Below are positions 18,623-27,531 of a stretch of 64,000 bases of DNA, piece after piece (position 1 is the stretch's first letter; the number at the start of each line of letters is the position of its first letter). The stretch comes from Ramlibacter tataouinensis TTB310 (GTDB taxonomy: Bacteria; Pseudomonadota; Gammaproteobacteria; Burkholderiales; Burkholderiaceae_C), in assembly GCF_000215705.1 (NCBI RefSeq), contig NC_015677.1, positions 4,006,194 to 4,070,193 of the forward strand. The letters run 5' to 3'. Under the pieces are notes generated by a model. The model was not told where the DNA came from, did no database searches, and was given only the letters and a program-made list of their open reading frames with translations. The position numbers were made by a program, and so were the translations under genes.

Positions 18623-20004
18623 GCAACACCCTGTACGCCCAGCGCCGCGCCCGCGTCGCCCAGCAGATCGGCCCCAACGGCATCGCGCTGATCCCCACCG
18701 CGCCGGAGCGGCCGCGCAACCGCGACACCGACTACATCTACCGGCACGACAGCTACTTCTACTACCTCACCGGCTTCGCCGAGCCGAACGCCTGGCTGGT
18801 GGTCGCCGGCGACGGCACCAGCACCCTGTTCTGCGCGCCCAAGGACCTGGAACGCGAGATCTGGGACGGCTTTCGCCTGGGCCCGGAGGCCGCGCCGGCG
18901 GCGCTGGAGGTGGATGCCGCGGTGTCGGTGGGCGAGCTGGAGGCGCAGCTGCCGCGCCTGCTGGAGAACCGCGACGCGGTCTGGTACCCGTTCGCCATCC
19001 ACGAGGGGCTGGAGGCGCGCGTGGGCGGCTGGCTGAACAAGGTGCGCGCGCGCGTGCGCTACGGCGCGCTGTGCCCGCAGCAGCAGCGCGACCTGTGCGC
19101 CGTGCTGGACGAGATGCGCCTGGTCAAGGACGTGCACGAGCAGGACATCATGCGCCGCGCCGCGGCCATCAGCGCCCGCGCCCACGTGCGCGCCATGCAG
19201 ACCAGCGCCCGCATGCTGCGCGAGGGCCGCGACGTGCGCGAGTACCACCTGGACGCCGAGCTGCTGCACGAGTTCCGCCTGGGCGGCTCGCAGTACCCGG
19301 CCTACGGCTCCATCGTCGCGGCGGGCCCCAACGCCTGCGTGCTGCACTACCGCGCCGACGCCGCCCCGGTGAAGGCCGGCGAGCTGGTGCTGATCGACGC
19401 CGGCTGCGAACTGGACGGCTATGCCAGCGACATCACCCGCACCTTCCCGGCCGACGGCCGCTTCAGCGGGCCGCAGCGCGCGCTGTACGACCTGGTGCTG
19501 GCCTCGCAGGATGCGGCCGTGGCGGCCACCCGCGCCGGCGCGCGCTTCAACGACCCGCACGACGCCACCGTGAAGGTGCTGGCCCAGGGCATGCTGGACC
19601 TGGGCCTGCTGGACCGCGACAAGGTCGGCGGCGTCGACGACGTGATCGAATCGCGCGCCTATTTCCAGTTCTACATGCACCGCACCGGCCACTGGCTGGG
19701 CATGGACGTGCACGACTGCGGCAGCTACGTGGAGCCCGGCGAGGTCGGCAGCGTCAGCGAGCGCAGGGACCCGCTGTCGGGCGAGACCATCAAGAACCGC
19801 CCCAGCCGCCTGCTGCAGCCGGGCATGGTGCTGACCATCGAGCCGGGCCTGTACGTGCGCCCGGCCGAGGGCGTGCCGGAGCGCTTCCACCACATCGGCA
19901 TCCGCATCGAGGACGACGCCATCGTCACCGCCACCGGCTGCGAGCTGATCACCCGCGGCGTGCCGGTCAAGGCCGACGAGATCGAAGCGCTGATGCGCGG
20001 GTGA
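18619..20004 (+). CDS. pepP: Xaa-Pro aminopeptidase (aminopeptidase P)
   Basis: A 461-residue M24B metallopeptidase. The N-terminal creatinase-like domain contains DSYFYYLTGFAEP. The catalytic pita-bread domain provides the dinuclear metal ligands: Asp in VLIDAGCELDGYASDITRTFP (two Asp), His in HRTGHWLGMDVHD, Glu in LTIEPGLYV and Glu in IGIRIEDDAIV. It removes N-terminal residues preceding proline in the cytosol. Its ATG overlaps the murU stop. Length agrees with the family. Confidence 0.95.
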   Translation: MSNTLYAQRRARVAQQIGPNGIALIPTAPERPRNRDTDYIYRHDSYFYYLTGFAEPNAWLVVAGDGTSTLFCAPKDLEREIWDGFRLGPEAAPAALEVDAAVSVGELEAQLPRLLENRDAVWYPFAIHEGLEARVGGWLNKVRARVRYGALCPQQQRDLCAVLDEMRLVKDVHEQDIMRRAAAISARAHVRAMQTSARMLREGRDVREYHLDAELLHEFRLGGSQYPAYGSIVAAGPNACVLHYRADAAPVKAGELVLIDAGCELDGYASDITRTFPADGRFSGPQRALYDLVLASQDAAVAATRAGARFNDPHDATVKVLAQGMLDLGLLDRDKVGGVDDVIESRAYFQFYMHRTGHWLGMDVHDCGSYVEPGEVGSVSERRDPLSGETIKNRPSRLLQPGMVLTIEPGLYVRPAEGVPERFHHIGIRIEDDAIVTATGCELITRGVPVKADEIEALMRG

Positions 20005-20011
20005 GCCGGCT

Positions 20012-20605
20012 TCAGTTTTCCGCGAAGCCCAGCACCTTCTCGGCCCAGCGCGGCCGCAGCACGGTGTGCAGCTGCATCTGGCCGGAGGTGAGGGTCGCCA
20101 CCAGGCGCGGCCCGCCGTCGGCCGCGTCGCAGGCATCCAGCAAAAAGGCCAGGTCGGCCAGGAACACGGCCTGGCGCAGGTTCTCCAGGCAGCGGGCGTA
20201 GCGCTCCAGCACCTTGTGCGTGGGCACGGCGTGGCCGCCCTCGCGCACGCGCTGGCTGACGCGCTGCAGCAGGCGCCGCGGCTCGTCCAGCGCCAGGGCG
20301 TACAGCACCACCTCGAAGCCCAGGGTGCGCGCCTGCGCCATGAGGGCCAGGCGGGACGGGTGGGAGAACACGGTCTCGGTGGCGAAGGAGCGGCCCTGGC
20401 GCAGCAGCGCCTGGCGCTGCTCCTCGGCCCAGGCCCGGGCCGCCTGCGCCTGCGCCACCGGGTCCGTCACATGCTGCAGGTGGGCCGCCGCGTGGGCCTG
20501 CGCGTCGATGAAGGGCAGGCCGGGATGGCGCGGCGCGATCAGCACCTGGTGCAGCGTGGTCTTGCCCGCGCCGTTGGGCCCGGCGATCAGGTGCAGGACC
20601 GGCAT
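20012..20605 (-). CDS. Zeta-toxin-family kinase
   Basis: A 197-residue P-loop kinase with Walker A AGPNGAGKTT (residues 8-17), then the substrate-site FATETVFSHPSR and a helical C-terminal half with REGGHAVPTHKVLERYARCLENL, as in zeta/PezT-like proteins. Zeta toxins phosphorylate UDP-N-acetyl sugars and block cell wall synthesis. The start at 20605 places the P-loop directly at the N-terminus, typical of the family; the in-frame upstream extension overlaps the antitoxin gene. It lies 58 bases downstream of the ParD-like antitoxin gene on the same strand. Confidence 0.85.
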   Translation of the reverse strand: MPVLHLIAGPNGAGKTTLHQVLIAPRHPGLPFIDAQAHAAAHLQHVTDPVAQAQAARAWAEEQRQALLRQGRSFATETVFSHPSRLALMAQARTLGFEVVLYALALDEPRRLLQRVSQRVREGGHAVPTHKVLERYARCLENLRQAVFLADLAFLLDACDAADGGPRLVATLTSGQMQLHTVLRPRWAEKVLGFAEN

Positions 20606-20663
20606 GCGGCGCCGCGCGGCGTGACGGGATCCCGGTGCCGCGCACCTCGGGAGCGGCCGCCCT

Positions 20664-21029
20664 TCATGCGGCCTTGCGGGTCTTGCTGCGCGTGCCCTTG
20701 GCCTTGCCGGCCGCCACCGCGTCCTGGGTGCGGGCGGACAGGGCACCGGACTTGGCAAGCGCCAGGACATGCGCCTGCAGCTCGTCCAGCTCGGGCGACA
20801 AGGCCTGCGGCGCCGGCGGCGTGACGCGGTAGGCGGCCCGCTCTTGGCGCGCGATCAGGGCCTGGCTGTCCTGCGTGGTCAGGCCGGCCTGCTCCAGCGC
20901 CTTGCCCAGCGTGGCCCAGTACTCGATCTGGCTGGCGACCGAACGGCGCATGGTCTGGGCCGACTCGCGGGCCTGGTTCACCAGGGCGGCGGGCAGCTTG
21001 ACGGAAACGAAGGGTGGGGCGTCGGACAT
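20664..21029 (-). CDS. ParD-like antitoxin of the zeta pair
   Basis: A 121-residue protein with a ribbon-helix-helix-type N-terminus (FVSVKLPAALVNQARESAQTMRRSVASQIEYWATLGKALE) and a basic, disordered tail rich in Lys and Ala (AGKAKGTRSKTRKAA). The architecture fits the ParD-like antitoxin family often found next to zeta toxins. It would bind DNA to autoregulate and neutralise the kinase. The ATG at 21029 has AGGAGG eight bases upstream. It is the first gene of the pair and is divergent from the ligase gene. Confidence 0.8.
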   Translation of the reverse strand: MSDAPPFVSVKLPAALVNQARESAQTMRRSVASQIEYWATLGKALEQAGLTTQDSQALIARQERAAYRVTPPAPQALSPELDELQAHVLALAKSGALSARTQDAVAAGKAKGTRSKTRKAA

Positions 21030-21131
21030 GGCGGCGGCCTCCTGGTGACGCATTTTGCGCCATGGGGCGCCATTCGGTCAAACACGGCGGCAGCCGCCGT
21101 CGTCGGCCGGTGCCGCCGCGGCCGTCCTATG

Positions 21132-22709
21132 ATGCGCGGCTCCGCCCGGGCTCATCCGCGCCGTCCAACCTCCCGATCACCTGCTTTGCCTGCCGCCGTG
21201 CCCGAGGCCTCCCTTCCGCCGCCCAGCGGCCGCTTTGCTACCACCCTCTGGCCGCCGGCCCTGTTCGGGCTGCTGATCGTCGTTCCCTGGCTCTGGCCCT
21301 GGGCGCCGGGCCCTTCGGTCCATGCCGTGCCGCTGATGGCCTCGGGGGCCTGCATGGCGGCGGCCGGCACGCTGTGGCTGCTGTCGGGCCGTGTGCGTGG
21401 CACCCTGGCGCCCACGGCCGCCGGGGCCTGGCTGGCGGCGGCGGCAGCCAGCAGCGTCATCGCCCTGCTGCAGTGGTTCGGCTGGGCCGACGGCCTGCCG
21501 GGCGTGCCGCCCTCGCGCCTGGGCGAGGCCTATGCCAACCTGCGCCAGCGCAACCTGTTCGCCAGCCTGACCAGCATCGGCCTGGTCGCCGCGCTGTGGC
21601 TGCACGCGCGCATTGGCGCAGCGGGCCGCCCCGCCGCCCTTTTCCATGCGATGGGGCTGCTGCTGGGGCTGGGCTGCGCGGCCTCGCTCTCGCGCACCGG
21701 CGCGCTGCAGTGGTGGCTGATCTGCGGCATCGCCTGGATGCGGCCGGGCTCGCGGCGGCTGGCCGGCGTGGCCCTGGGCAGCTACCTGGCCGCCCTGGCG
21801 GTGCTGCCCTGGGCCCTGTCCGCGCTGCAGGGCATGGACGCGCCCAGCCTGCTCGGCCGCCTGCAGGACGGCCCGGCCTGCGGCAGTCGCCGGGTGCTGT
21901 GGTCCAACGTGCTGCATCTGATCAGCCTGAAGCCCTGGCTGGGCTGGGGCCTGGGCGAGCTGGACTATGCCCATTACGCCACCCTCTACCCCGGTGCCAG
22001 GTTCTGCGACATCCTCGACAACGCCCACAACCTGCCCCTGCACCTGGCGGTGGAGACCGGCCTGCCGCTGGCCTTGGCAGCCTGCGGCCTGCTGGCCGGA
22101 TGGGTGTGGCGGCGGCGGCCCTGGCGCGAGCGCGAGCCGGCGCGGGTGCTGGCCTGGGGCGTGCTGGGCGTGATCGCGCTGCACAGCCTGCTGGAATACC
22201 CGCTGTGGTACGGCCCGTTCCAGTTCGCGACGTTGCTGGCCCTGGTGCTGCTGGGCCGGCCGGAGGCCGCGGGCGCACAGACGCCCCCGCAGGCCCGCGT
22301 GGTCGCGCTGGTTCTGGCCGCCGGCATGGCGGCAGGCTTGGCCTGGGCCGGCGCCGCCTATGGCCGGGTCAGCCAGGCCTACCTGACGCCGGAGGCACGG
22401 CGGCCGGCGTACCGCGCCGACCCGCTGCGGGACGTGCGGCCCGGGCCTTTCGGCGGGCATGCGGCATTCGCCCGGTTGTCCCTGACGCCGCTCGGCCGGG
22501 CCTCGGCGGTACAGGTCTACGGCCTGGCCTTGCGGCTGCTGCATTTCTCGCCCGAGCCCAAGGTGATCGAGGCTGCCATCGAAAGCGCCGTGCTGCTGGG
22601 CCAGGACGAGGAGGCGATGTGGCACCTGGCGCGCTATCGGGCGGCTTTCCCGGCCGAGCACGCCGCCTGGGCCCGGCGCAACGCCGCGCCCATGCCGCAA
22701 CGGCCTTGA
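21132..22709 (+). CDS. O-antigen ligase / pilin-glycosylation (PglL-like) membrane protein
   Basis: A polytopic membrane protein of about 525 residues with 10-12 hydrophobic segments. It has the Wzy-type periplasmic loop region with NLRQRNLFASL, GSRRVLWSNVLHLISLKPWLGWGLGELDYAH and NAHNLPLHLAVETGLPLA, followed by LLEYPLWYGPFQF. A C-terminal soluble helical tail with ALRLLHFSPEPKVIEAAIESA matches the Wzy_C_2-type extension of PglL O-oligosaccharyltransferases. These transfer lipid-linked glycans onto pilins or lipid A. The start is uncertain: in-frame ATGs occur at 21129 and 21132 and a GTG at 21198, none with a clear ribosome-binding site. Confidence 0.82.
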   Translation: MRGSARAHPRRPTSRSPALPAAVPEASLPPPSGRFATTLWPPALFGLLIVVPWLWPWAPGPSVHAVPLMASGACMAAAGTLWLLSGRVRGTLAPTAAGAWLAAAAASSVIALLQWFGWADGLPGVPPSRLGEAYANLRQRNLFASLTSIGLVAALWLHARIGAAGRPAALFHAMGLLLGLGCAASLSRTGALQWWLICGIAWMRPGSRRLAGVALGSYLAALAVLPWALSALQGMDAPSLLGRLQDGPACGSRRVLWSNVLHLISLKPWLGWGLGELDYAHYATLYPGARFCDILDNAHNLPLHLAVETGLPLALAACGLLAGWVWRRRPWREREPARVLAWGVLGVIALHSLLEYPLWYGPFQFATLLALVLLGRPEAAGAQTPPQARVVALVLAAGMAAGLAWAGAAYGRVSQAYLTPEARRPAYRADPLRDVRPGPFGGHAAFARLSLTPLGRASAVQVYGLALRLLHFSPEPKVIEAAIESAVLLGQDEEAMWHLARYRAAFPAEHAAWARRNAAPMPQRP

Positions 22710-22756
22710 CGGCGCCGCGCTATCCATTGAGTAGATAAATCCAATTAGCGAACTCG

Positions 22757-22776
22757 ATTGAGAATCACTATCATTT
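22757..22776. promoter_or_regulatory. Fur-box-like operator upstream of the DUF2061 gene
   Basis: The 20 bases read ATTGAGAATCACTATCATTT, close to a classical Fur box (TGAGAAT and ATCATT half sites around a central base). The site lies in an AT-rich island of an otherwise GC-rich region, 27 bases before the DUF2061 start codon, where a promoter would be expected. Confidence 0.6.
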
Positions 22777-22802
22777 CTCCCATCGCTTGAAGGAGCTACG
22801 AC

Positions 22803-23075
22803 ATGGCCAACATCGCCCGCGCCCACCTGCCCACGCTGAAGAAGACCGCCAGCTACTACGTCATGCACGTTGCCGTGGCCGCCCTGGTGGCCTACGCCGT
22901 GACGGGCAGCCTGATGATGTCCCTCACGCTCAGCCTGCTGGAGCCCACCATCCAGGCCGTGGCCTTCTTCTTCCACGAGAAAGCCTGGGACCGCATCGGC
23001 CGGCGCAACGCCGCCGCGGCCGTCCCCGCGCTTGCCGTCGCCACGCCTCAGGTGGCCAGCAGCAGCGCCGCGTAG
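22803..23075 (+). CDS. DUF2061-family small membrane protein
   Basis: A 90-residue protein with the DUF2061 pattern: TLKKTASYYVMHVAVAALVAYAVTG, a first membrane segment, then LSLLEPTIQAVAFFFHEKAWDRIG, a second segment ending in the family's HEKAWDRI motif. The function of the family is unknown. The ATG at 22803 follows GAAGGAG. A Fur-box-like sequence lies just upstream, implying induction under iron limitation. The gene's 3' end overlaps by 28 bases with the convergent membrane protein gene. Confidence 0.85.
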   Translation: MANIARAHLPTLKKTASYYVMHVAVAALVAYAVTGSLMMSLTLSLLEPTIQAVAFFFHEKAWDRIGRRNAAAAVPALAVATPQVASSSAA

Positions 23076-23707
23076 GCCGCCGCCCCCAGCGCGAAGGCAC
23101 TGAAGCGGCTCTCGCGCTGCTCCGGCAGTTCCTCCTTCATCACGTTCAGGACCACCCCGCCGGCGAGCAGCGAGGCGGCCAGCAGCCAGCGGCCCACCCG
23201 GTCGTAGCGGGCCTTGTGGTGCTCGCGCAGGCCATGGTCGTTGACCAGGAAGTGCAGGCCCATGGCCAGACCGTAGGTCAGCAGCGGGCGCAGACCCGCG
23301 CCTTCGCGCTCGGTCAGCAGGTAGCCGATGAGGAAGTTGTAGGCCGCGAACGAGGCGATGTGCAGGGTGAACACGCCGCCGCCGGTCGCGTCGGCCTGCA
23401 CCGCCCGCCGCCGCTGGTGGCGCGAGCGCAGGGCCAGGCGCTCCAGGCCGTAGAAGACGGCCAGTCCCAGCAGCGCCAGCATCCAGACGTGGTGCTCCAG
23501 GGAGGGCAGCACGCCTTCCACGCTGCGCTCCAGCAGCGCCTGTCCCTCGGCCAGCTCGGGCAGCAGGTGCATGAACACGTAGGCCACCGACACGCCGCCG
23601 GCCACCGACAGCCAGGTGCTGCGCGGGGTGACCGCGAGGAACGTCAGCCGCCGCCCCAGCAGATGCGCCAGGGCCAGGACCACCACCACGATCGCCGTCC
23701 GCCACAT
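23048..23707 (-). CDS. Polytopic membrane protein, ZIP-like (unassigned)
   Basis: A 219-residue membrane protein with about seven hydrophobic segments. The region LSVAGGVSVAYVFMHLLPELAEGQ and later FAAYNFLIGYLL, HFLVNDHGLREHHK recall ZIP metal transporters in spacing and conserved polar residues (His, Asn, Glu in membrane helices), but the match is too weak for a firm call. The ATG at 23707 is preceded by GGAAGGAA. It is divergent from maeB. A role in metal handling would fit the neighbouring Fur-box gene but is inference. Confidence 0.65.
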   Translation of the reverse strand: MWRTAIVVVVLALAHLLGRRLTFLAVTPRSTWLSVAGGVSVAYVFMHLLPELAEGQALLERSVEGVLPSLEHHVWMLALLGLAVFYGLERLALRSRHQRRRAVQADATGGGVFTLHIASFAAYNFLIGYLLTEREGAGLRPLLTYGLAMGLHFLVNDHGLREHHKARYDRVGRWLLAASLLAGGVVLNVMKEELPEQRESRFSAFALGAAAYAALLLAT

Positions 23708-23903
23708 GCCTGAAAGTTCCTTCCCGAGAGCCTGCCGGGCCGGCCTGCCCGGCCACCGGATGATGGGCCTGAGCCACACCCCGGGCCTGTAGTCCGCCAC
23801 CCAAGCCGGGGGTTTTGGAGGGCCAGGTCTACAATCGCCTCCCCGCAGAACCGAGCAGGGCCGGCCCGTCGGCCGCAGCCGTGCTCCCCGGAGACTTCCA
23901 CCC

Positions 23904-26219
23904 ATGCCCACCGTTCCCCCGAAGGCCAACCCGGAAGAAAAACGCGCCCAGCTGCGCCAGGCCGCGCTGGAGTACCACGAGTTCCCCACCCCCGGCAAGG
24001 TGGCCATCGCCGCCACCAAGCAGCTGATCAACCAGCACGACCTGGCCCTGGCCTACTCGCCCGGCGTCGCCGCGCCGTGCGAGGAGATCGTCAAGGACCC
24101 GAACAACGCCTTCCGCTACACCAGCCGCGGCAACCTGGTGGCGGTGATCACCAACGGCACGGCGGTGCTGGGCCTGGGCGACATCGGCCCGCTGGCCGCC
24201 AAGCCGGTAATGGAAGGCAAGGGCGTGCTGTTCAAGAAGTTCGCCGGCATCGACGTGTTCGACATCGAGATCAACGAGAAGGACAACCTCGACAAGCTGG
24301 TCGACGTGATCGCCGCGCTGGAGCCCACCTTCGGCGGCATCAACCTGGAGGACATCAAGGCGCCCGACTGCTTCTACGTGGAGCGCAAGCTGCGCGAACG
24401 CATGAAGATCCCGGTCTTTCACGACGACCAGCACGGCACGGCCATCGTGGTGGGCGCGGCCATCATCAACGGCCTGAAGGTGGTGGGCAAGGAGCTGTCC
24501 AAGGTCAAGCTGGTGACCTCGGGCGCCGGCGCCGCGGCGCTGGCCTGCCTGAACCTGCTGCTCAAGCTGGGCCTGCCGCGCGAGAACATCTTCGCCACCG
24601 ACCTGGCCGGCGTGGTCTACAAGGGCCGCCAGGAGCTGATGGACGAGGACAAGATCCAGTTCGCGCAGGACACGCCGGCGCGCACGCTGTCCGAGGTGAT
24701 CGAGGGCGCGGACATCTTCCTGGGCCTGTCGGCCGGCGGGGTGCTCAAGCCCGAGATGGTCAAGAAGATGGGCAAGAAGCCGCTGATCCTGGCGCTGGCC
24801 AACCCGAACCCGGAGATCGTGCCCGACGAGGCCAAGGCGGTGCGGCCCGACTGCGTGATCGCCACCGGCCGCACCGACTACCCGAACCAGGTCAACAACG
24901 TCCTGTGCTTCCCCTACATCTTCCGCGGCGCGCTGGACTCCGGCGCGACCACCATCACGGTGGAGATGGAGATCGCGGCGGTGCACGCCATCGCCGACCT
25001 GGCGCAGGCCGAGCAGAGCGAGGTGGTGGCCGCGGCCTACGCGGGCCAGCACCTGGCCTTCGGGCCCGAGTACCTGATCCCCAAGCCCTTCGATCCGCGG
25101 CTGATGATGAAGATCGCGCCGGCCGTGGCCCAGGCCGCGGTCGACAGCGGCGTGGCCCTGCGTCCCATCAAGGACATGGACGCCTACCGCGAGAAGCTGC
25201 AGACCTTCGTCTATGCCTCGGGCACCACGATGAAGCCCATCATCGCGGCGGCCAAGGTGGCGCCCAAGAAGCGGGTGGCCTACTGCGAAGGCGAGGAGGA
25301 GCGGGTGCTGCGCGCCGCGCAGATCGTGGTGGACGAGGGCATCGCCCGGCCTACGCTGATCGGCCGGCCGGCCATCATCGCCCAGCGCATCGAGAAGTTC
25401 GGCCTGCGCCTGCGCAGCGACATGGACTACGACGTGGTCAACGTCGAACAGGACCTGCGCTACCGCGACTTCTGGCAGACCTACCACCGCATGACCGACC
25501 GCAAGGGCGTCACGGCGCAGATGGCCAAGATCGAGATGCGCCGGCGCCTGACCCTGATCGGCGCCATGCTGCTGTACAAGGACGAGGTCGACGGCATGAT
25601 CTGCGGCACATGGGGCACGACCGACATCCATCTGCGCTACCTGGACCAGGTGATCGGCCGGCGCGAGGGCGTCAACACCTACGCCTGCATGAACGGCCTG
25701 GTGCTGCCGAACCGCCAGGTGTTCCTGGTCGACACCCACGTCAACTACGATCCCACGGCCGAACAGCTGGCCGAGATCACCGTGATGGCGGCCGAGGAGA
25801 TGATGCGCTTCGGCTTCAAGCCCAAAGCGGCCCTGCTGTCGCATTCCAACTTCGGCTCCAGCAACCAGGCCAGCGCCGTCAAGATGCGCCAGACGCTGGA
25901 ACTGCTGCGGGCGCAGGCGCCCTGGCTGGAAGTGGACGGCGAAATGCACGGCGACGTGGCGCTGGACGGCGCCGCCCGCGCCCAGCTCATGCCCCACAGC
26001 ACGCTGTCCGGCGACGCCAACCTGCTGGTGCTGCCCAACATCGACGCCGCCAACATTTCCTACAACCTGCTCAAGACGGCCGCCGGCGGCAACATCGCCA
26101 TCGGGCCGGTGCTGCTGGGAGCGGCCAAACCGGTGCATATCCTGACAGCCAGCACGACCGTCCGCCGCATCGTGAACATGACGGCCTTGACGGTGGCCGA
26201 TGCGAACGCTGCCCGGTAA
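23904..26219 (+). CDS. maeB: NADP-dependent malic enzyme with phosphotransacetylase-like domain
   Basis: A 771-residue MaeB-type fusion. Residues about 1-430 are the malic enzyme part with [25 protein letters not shown] (metal site) and the dinucleotide-binding [11 protein letters not shown]. Residues about 440-771 are a phosphate acetyltransferase-like domain ([32 protein letters not shown]) that regulates activity through acetyl-CoA rather than catalysing. It decarboxylates malate to pyruvate and yields NADPH. A -10-like TACAAT lies at 23830-23835. Transcription is probably ended by the hairpin at 26281. Confidence 0.96.
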   Translation: MPTVPPKANPEEKRAQLRQAALEYHEFPTPGKVAIAATKQLINQHDLALAYSPGVAAPCEEIVKDPNNAFRYTSRGNLVAVITNGTAVLGLGDIGPLAAKPVMEGKGVLFKKFAGIDVFDIEINEKDNLDKLVDVIAALEPTFGGINLEDIKAPDCFYVERKLRERMKIPVFHDDQHGTAIVVGAAIINGLKVVGKELSKVKLVTSGAGAAALACLNLLLKLGLPRENIFATDLAGVVYKGRQELMDEDKIQFAQDTPARTLSEVIEGADIFLGLSAGGVLKPEMVKKMGKKPLILALANPNPEIVPDEAKAVRPDCVIATGRTDYPNQVNNVLCFPYIFRGALDSGATTITVEMEIAAVHAIADLAQAEQSEVVAAAYAGQHLAFGPEYLIPKPFDPRLMMKIAPAVAQAAVDSGVALRPIKDMDAYREKLQTFVYASGTTMKPIIAAAKVAPKKRVAYCEGEEERVLRAAQIVVDEGIARPTLIGRPAIIAQRIEKFGLRLRSDMDYDVVNVEQDLRYRDFWQTYHRMTDRKGVTAQMAKIEMRRRLTLIGAMLLYKDEVDGMICGTWGTTDIHLRYLDQVIGRREGVNTYACMNGLVLPNRQVFLVDTHVNYDPTAEQLAEITVMAAEEMMRFGFKPKAALLSHSNFGSSNQASAVKMRQTLELLRAQAPWLEVDGEMHGDVALDGAARAQLMPHSTLSGDANLLVLPNIDAANISYNLLKTAAGGNIAIGPVLLGAAKPVHILTASTTVRRIVNMTALTVADANAAR

Positions 26220-26280
26220 GCGCCGGGCGACATAGCTGGCACTAACTTAGCCGGCTGTCAAACCGGCCGGCAATCCCCTT

Positions 26281-26307
26281 GCGGCTGCCCAAAAATTGGG
26301 CAGCCGC
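26281..26307 (+). terminator. Intrinsic terminator-like hairpin after maeB
   Basis: GCGGCTGCCCAA and its exact complement TTGGGCAGCCGC enclose an AAA loop. The tail after it (TTGCGTTT) is only partly T-rich, so termination may be imperfect. Confidence 0.65.
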
Positions 26308-26406
26308 TTGCGTTTACGGGGTGGATCGTTCACACTAGCGGCCTTGAACTTTCCGGGTTTTCCCGGAAAGTGGCGTCCCCAAGGTCACCCCAGAAGGTCC
26401 GTTTTC

Positions 26407-26802
26407 ATGGCGCGCATGGCAGCCATCAAGCTTGCACTCACCAGCTTCTTGTTGGCAGCCGCGCTCGGTGGTCCGGCGCAAGCCAGGACCCCGGCGGACC
26501 CGGCGCCCGGCGGTTCGGCGGCGATTTCGCTGGCCGAGCTGCCACGGCAGGGTCGTGACACCTACGAGCTGATCCGCCAGGGCGGACCGTTCCCGTATGA
26601 CAAGGACGGCACGGTTTTCGGCAACCGGGAAAGGCTGCTGCCGCTGAACAAGCGCGGCTACTACCGGGAGTACACCGTCAAGACGCCGGGAGCGCGCAAC
26701 CGTGGCGCCCGGCGCATCGTATGCGGCGGTCCGGTTCGGGCACCCAGTGCCTGCTACTACACCGCCGACCACTACGCCAGTTTTCGCAAGATTGTGGAGT
26801 GA
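26407..26802 (+). CDS. Secreted guanyl-specific ribonuclease (barnase/RNase N1 family)
   Basis: A 131-residue protein with a signal peptide (IKLALTSFLLAAALGGPAQA) and a barnase-type core: DTYELIRQGGPFPYDKDGTVFGNRERLLP, then YYREYTVKTPG with the catalytic Glu, the arginine-containing NRGARRIVCGG, and the C-terminal YYTADHYASFRKI with the catalytic His. Enzymes of this family cut RNA after guanosine. Export and the adjacent barstar gene, which starts 8 bases after its stop, indicate an RNase with cytosolic protection. It could be for nutrient scavenging or competition. Confidence 0.88.
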   Translation: MARMAAIKLALTSFLLAAALGGPAQARTPADPAPGGSAAISLAELPRQGRDTYELIRQGGPFPYDKDGTVFGNRERLLPLNKRGYYREYTVKTPGARNRGARRIVCGGPVRAPSACYYTADHYASFRKIVE

Positions 26803-26810
26803 GCCCTGAA

Positions 26811-27287
26811 ATGAAGCGGGACCTGTTTTTGAACATGGAAAGACCAGCGGAGATGGACACATCCCTTCGCCCTGAAATCAACATCAACGACACGTCGCTC
26901 AAGGGCGTGCGCAGCAACATCGTGCAGTCCATCCGCGCCCACCGGGTGCAGGACCTGCAGGACGCCGCGCGCGGCCTGGGGCACCACTTCCTGTACGCCA
27001 ACCTGGCCAATGCCCAGAGCAAGCAGGACGTGCTGGAGATGATCGCGCAGCAGTTCATCCTGCCGACGCATTTCGGCAAGAACTTCGACGCGCTGTACGA
27101 CTGCATGACCGACCCGGTGCACAAATCGGGCCCGCAGCCGGGCTTCGTGGTGGTGCTGGAGCAGATCCCGGCCCATGCCAAGTTCGACAAGGAGGCGCGC
27201 GAGCAGCTGCTCGACATCTTCCGCGACACGGCCGACTACTGGGCCGACCGGAAGATACCGTTCCGGTGCTTCTATTCTTTTCTGTAG
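26811..27287 (+). CDS. Barstar-family ribonuclease inhibitor
   Basis: A 158-residue protein with a barstar fold in its C-terminal ~90 residues: IVQSIRAHRVQDLQDAARGLG, ILPTHFGKNFDALYDCMTD (the typical binding helix with acidic residues) and PFRCFYSFL at the end. The N-terminal ~50 residues are an extension not present in classical barstar (about 90 residues). The start is ambiguous: ATG at 26811 follows GGAGTGAG, with further ATGs at 26835 and 26853. It would inactivate the preceding RNase in the cytosol before export. Confidence 0.87.
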   Translation: MKRDLFLNMERPAEMDTSLRPEININDTSLKGVRSNIVQSIRAHRVQDLQDAARGLGHHFLYANLANAQSKQDVLEMIAQQFILPTHFGKNFDALYDCMTDPVHKSGPQPGFVVVLEQIPAHAKFDKEAREQLLDIFRDTADYWADRKIPFRCFYSFL

Positions 27288-27490
27288 CCCGTTCTGCACA
27301 AGCCAGCCAAGCAGAACGGGCGAACGAGGCTACCCCGGGCACCGTCGAGGAAGGCGCCCCCACCACCGGCGCCGCGGCGCTGACCGAATCCGGCGAGAAG
27401 ATGCCCACCGACAAGCTGGTGGACGTGTCGCCGCTGGCGCTGCGAATGAGCAGCCCTTTCAACGCCGGCTACTGGCTCGCTGCCGCGTAA
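27266..27490 (+). CDS. Possible small protein between two hairpins (doubtful)
   Basis: An open frame of up to 74 codons that begins with a GTG inside the barstar gene. From about codon 20 on, nearly all codons end in G or C (for example GTC GAG GAA GGC GCC), as in real genes here. The stop at 27488 lies just before a strong hairpin. No good start codon or ribosome-binding site is visible, and I recognise no family. It may be a small protein, or the remnant of a larger gene. The part covering the last 22 bases of barstar is not coding-like. Confidence 0.25.
   Translation: MLLFFSVARSAQASQAERANEATPGTVEEGAPTTGAAALTESGEKMPTDKLVDVSPLALRMSSPFNAGYWLAAA
27288..27320 (+). other. Hairpin directly after the barstar stop codon
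   Basis: CCCGTTCTGC (27288-27297) and GCAGAACGGG (27311-27320) form a perfect 10-bp stem with a 13-base loop starting at the base after the barstar TAG. There is no T-tract, so it may stabilise the mRNA rather than terminate. Confidence 0.5.
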
Positions 27491-27519
27491 CTCACAAAAC
27501 ACGGCGTGTTTTGTGAGTT
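27489..27519. repeat. 14-bp perfect inverted repeat
   Basis: AACTCACAAAACAC and GTGTTTTGTGAGTT flank a GGC loop. The stem is AT-rich, unlike its surroundings, and lies immediately in front of the terminator at 27532. The two hairpins together isolate the RNase-barstar region from rsmA. Confidence 0.6.
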
Positions 27520-27531
27520 GTTCAGCCAGGT

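Noticed and set aside
26220..26280. tRNA or small RNA gene after maeB
   Set aside because: No cloverleaf or conserved T-loop was found; only the terminator-like hairpin is evident.
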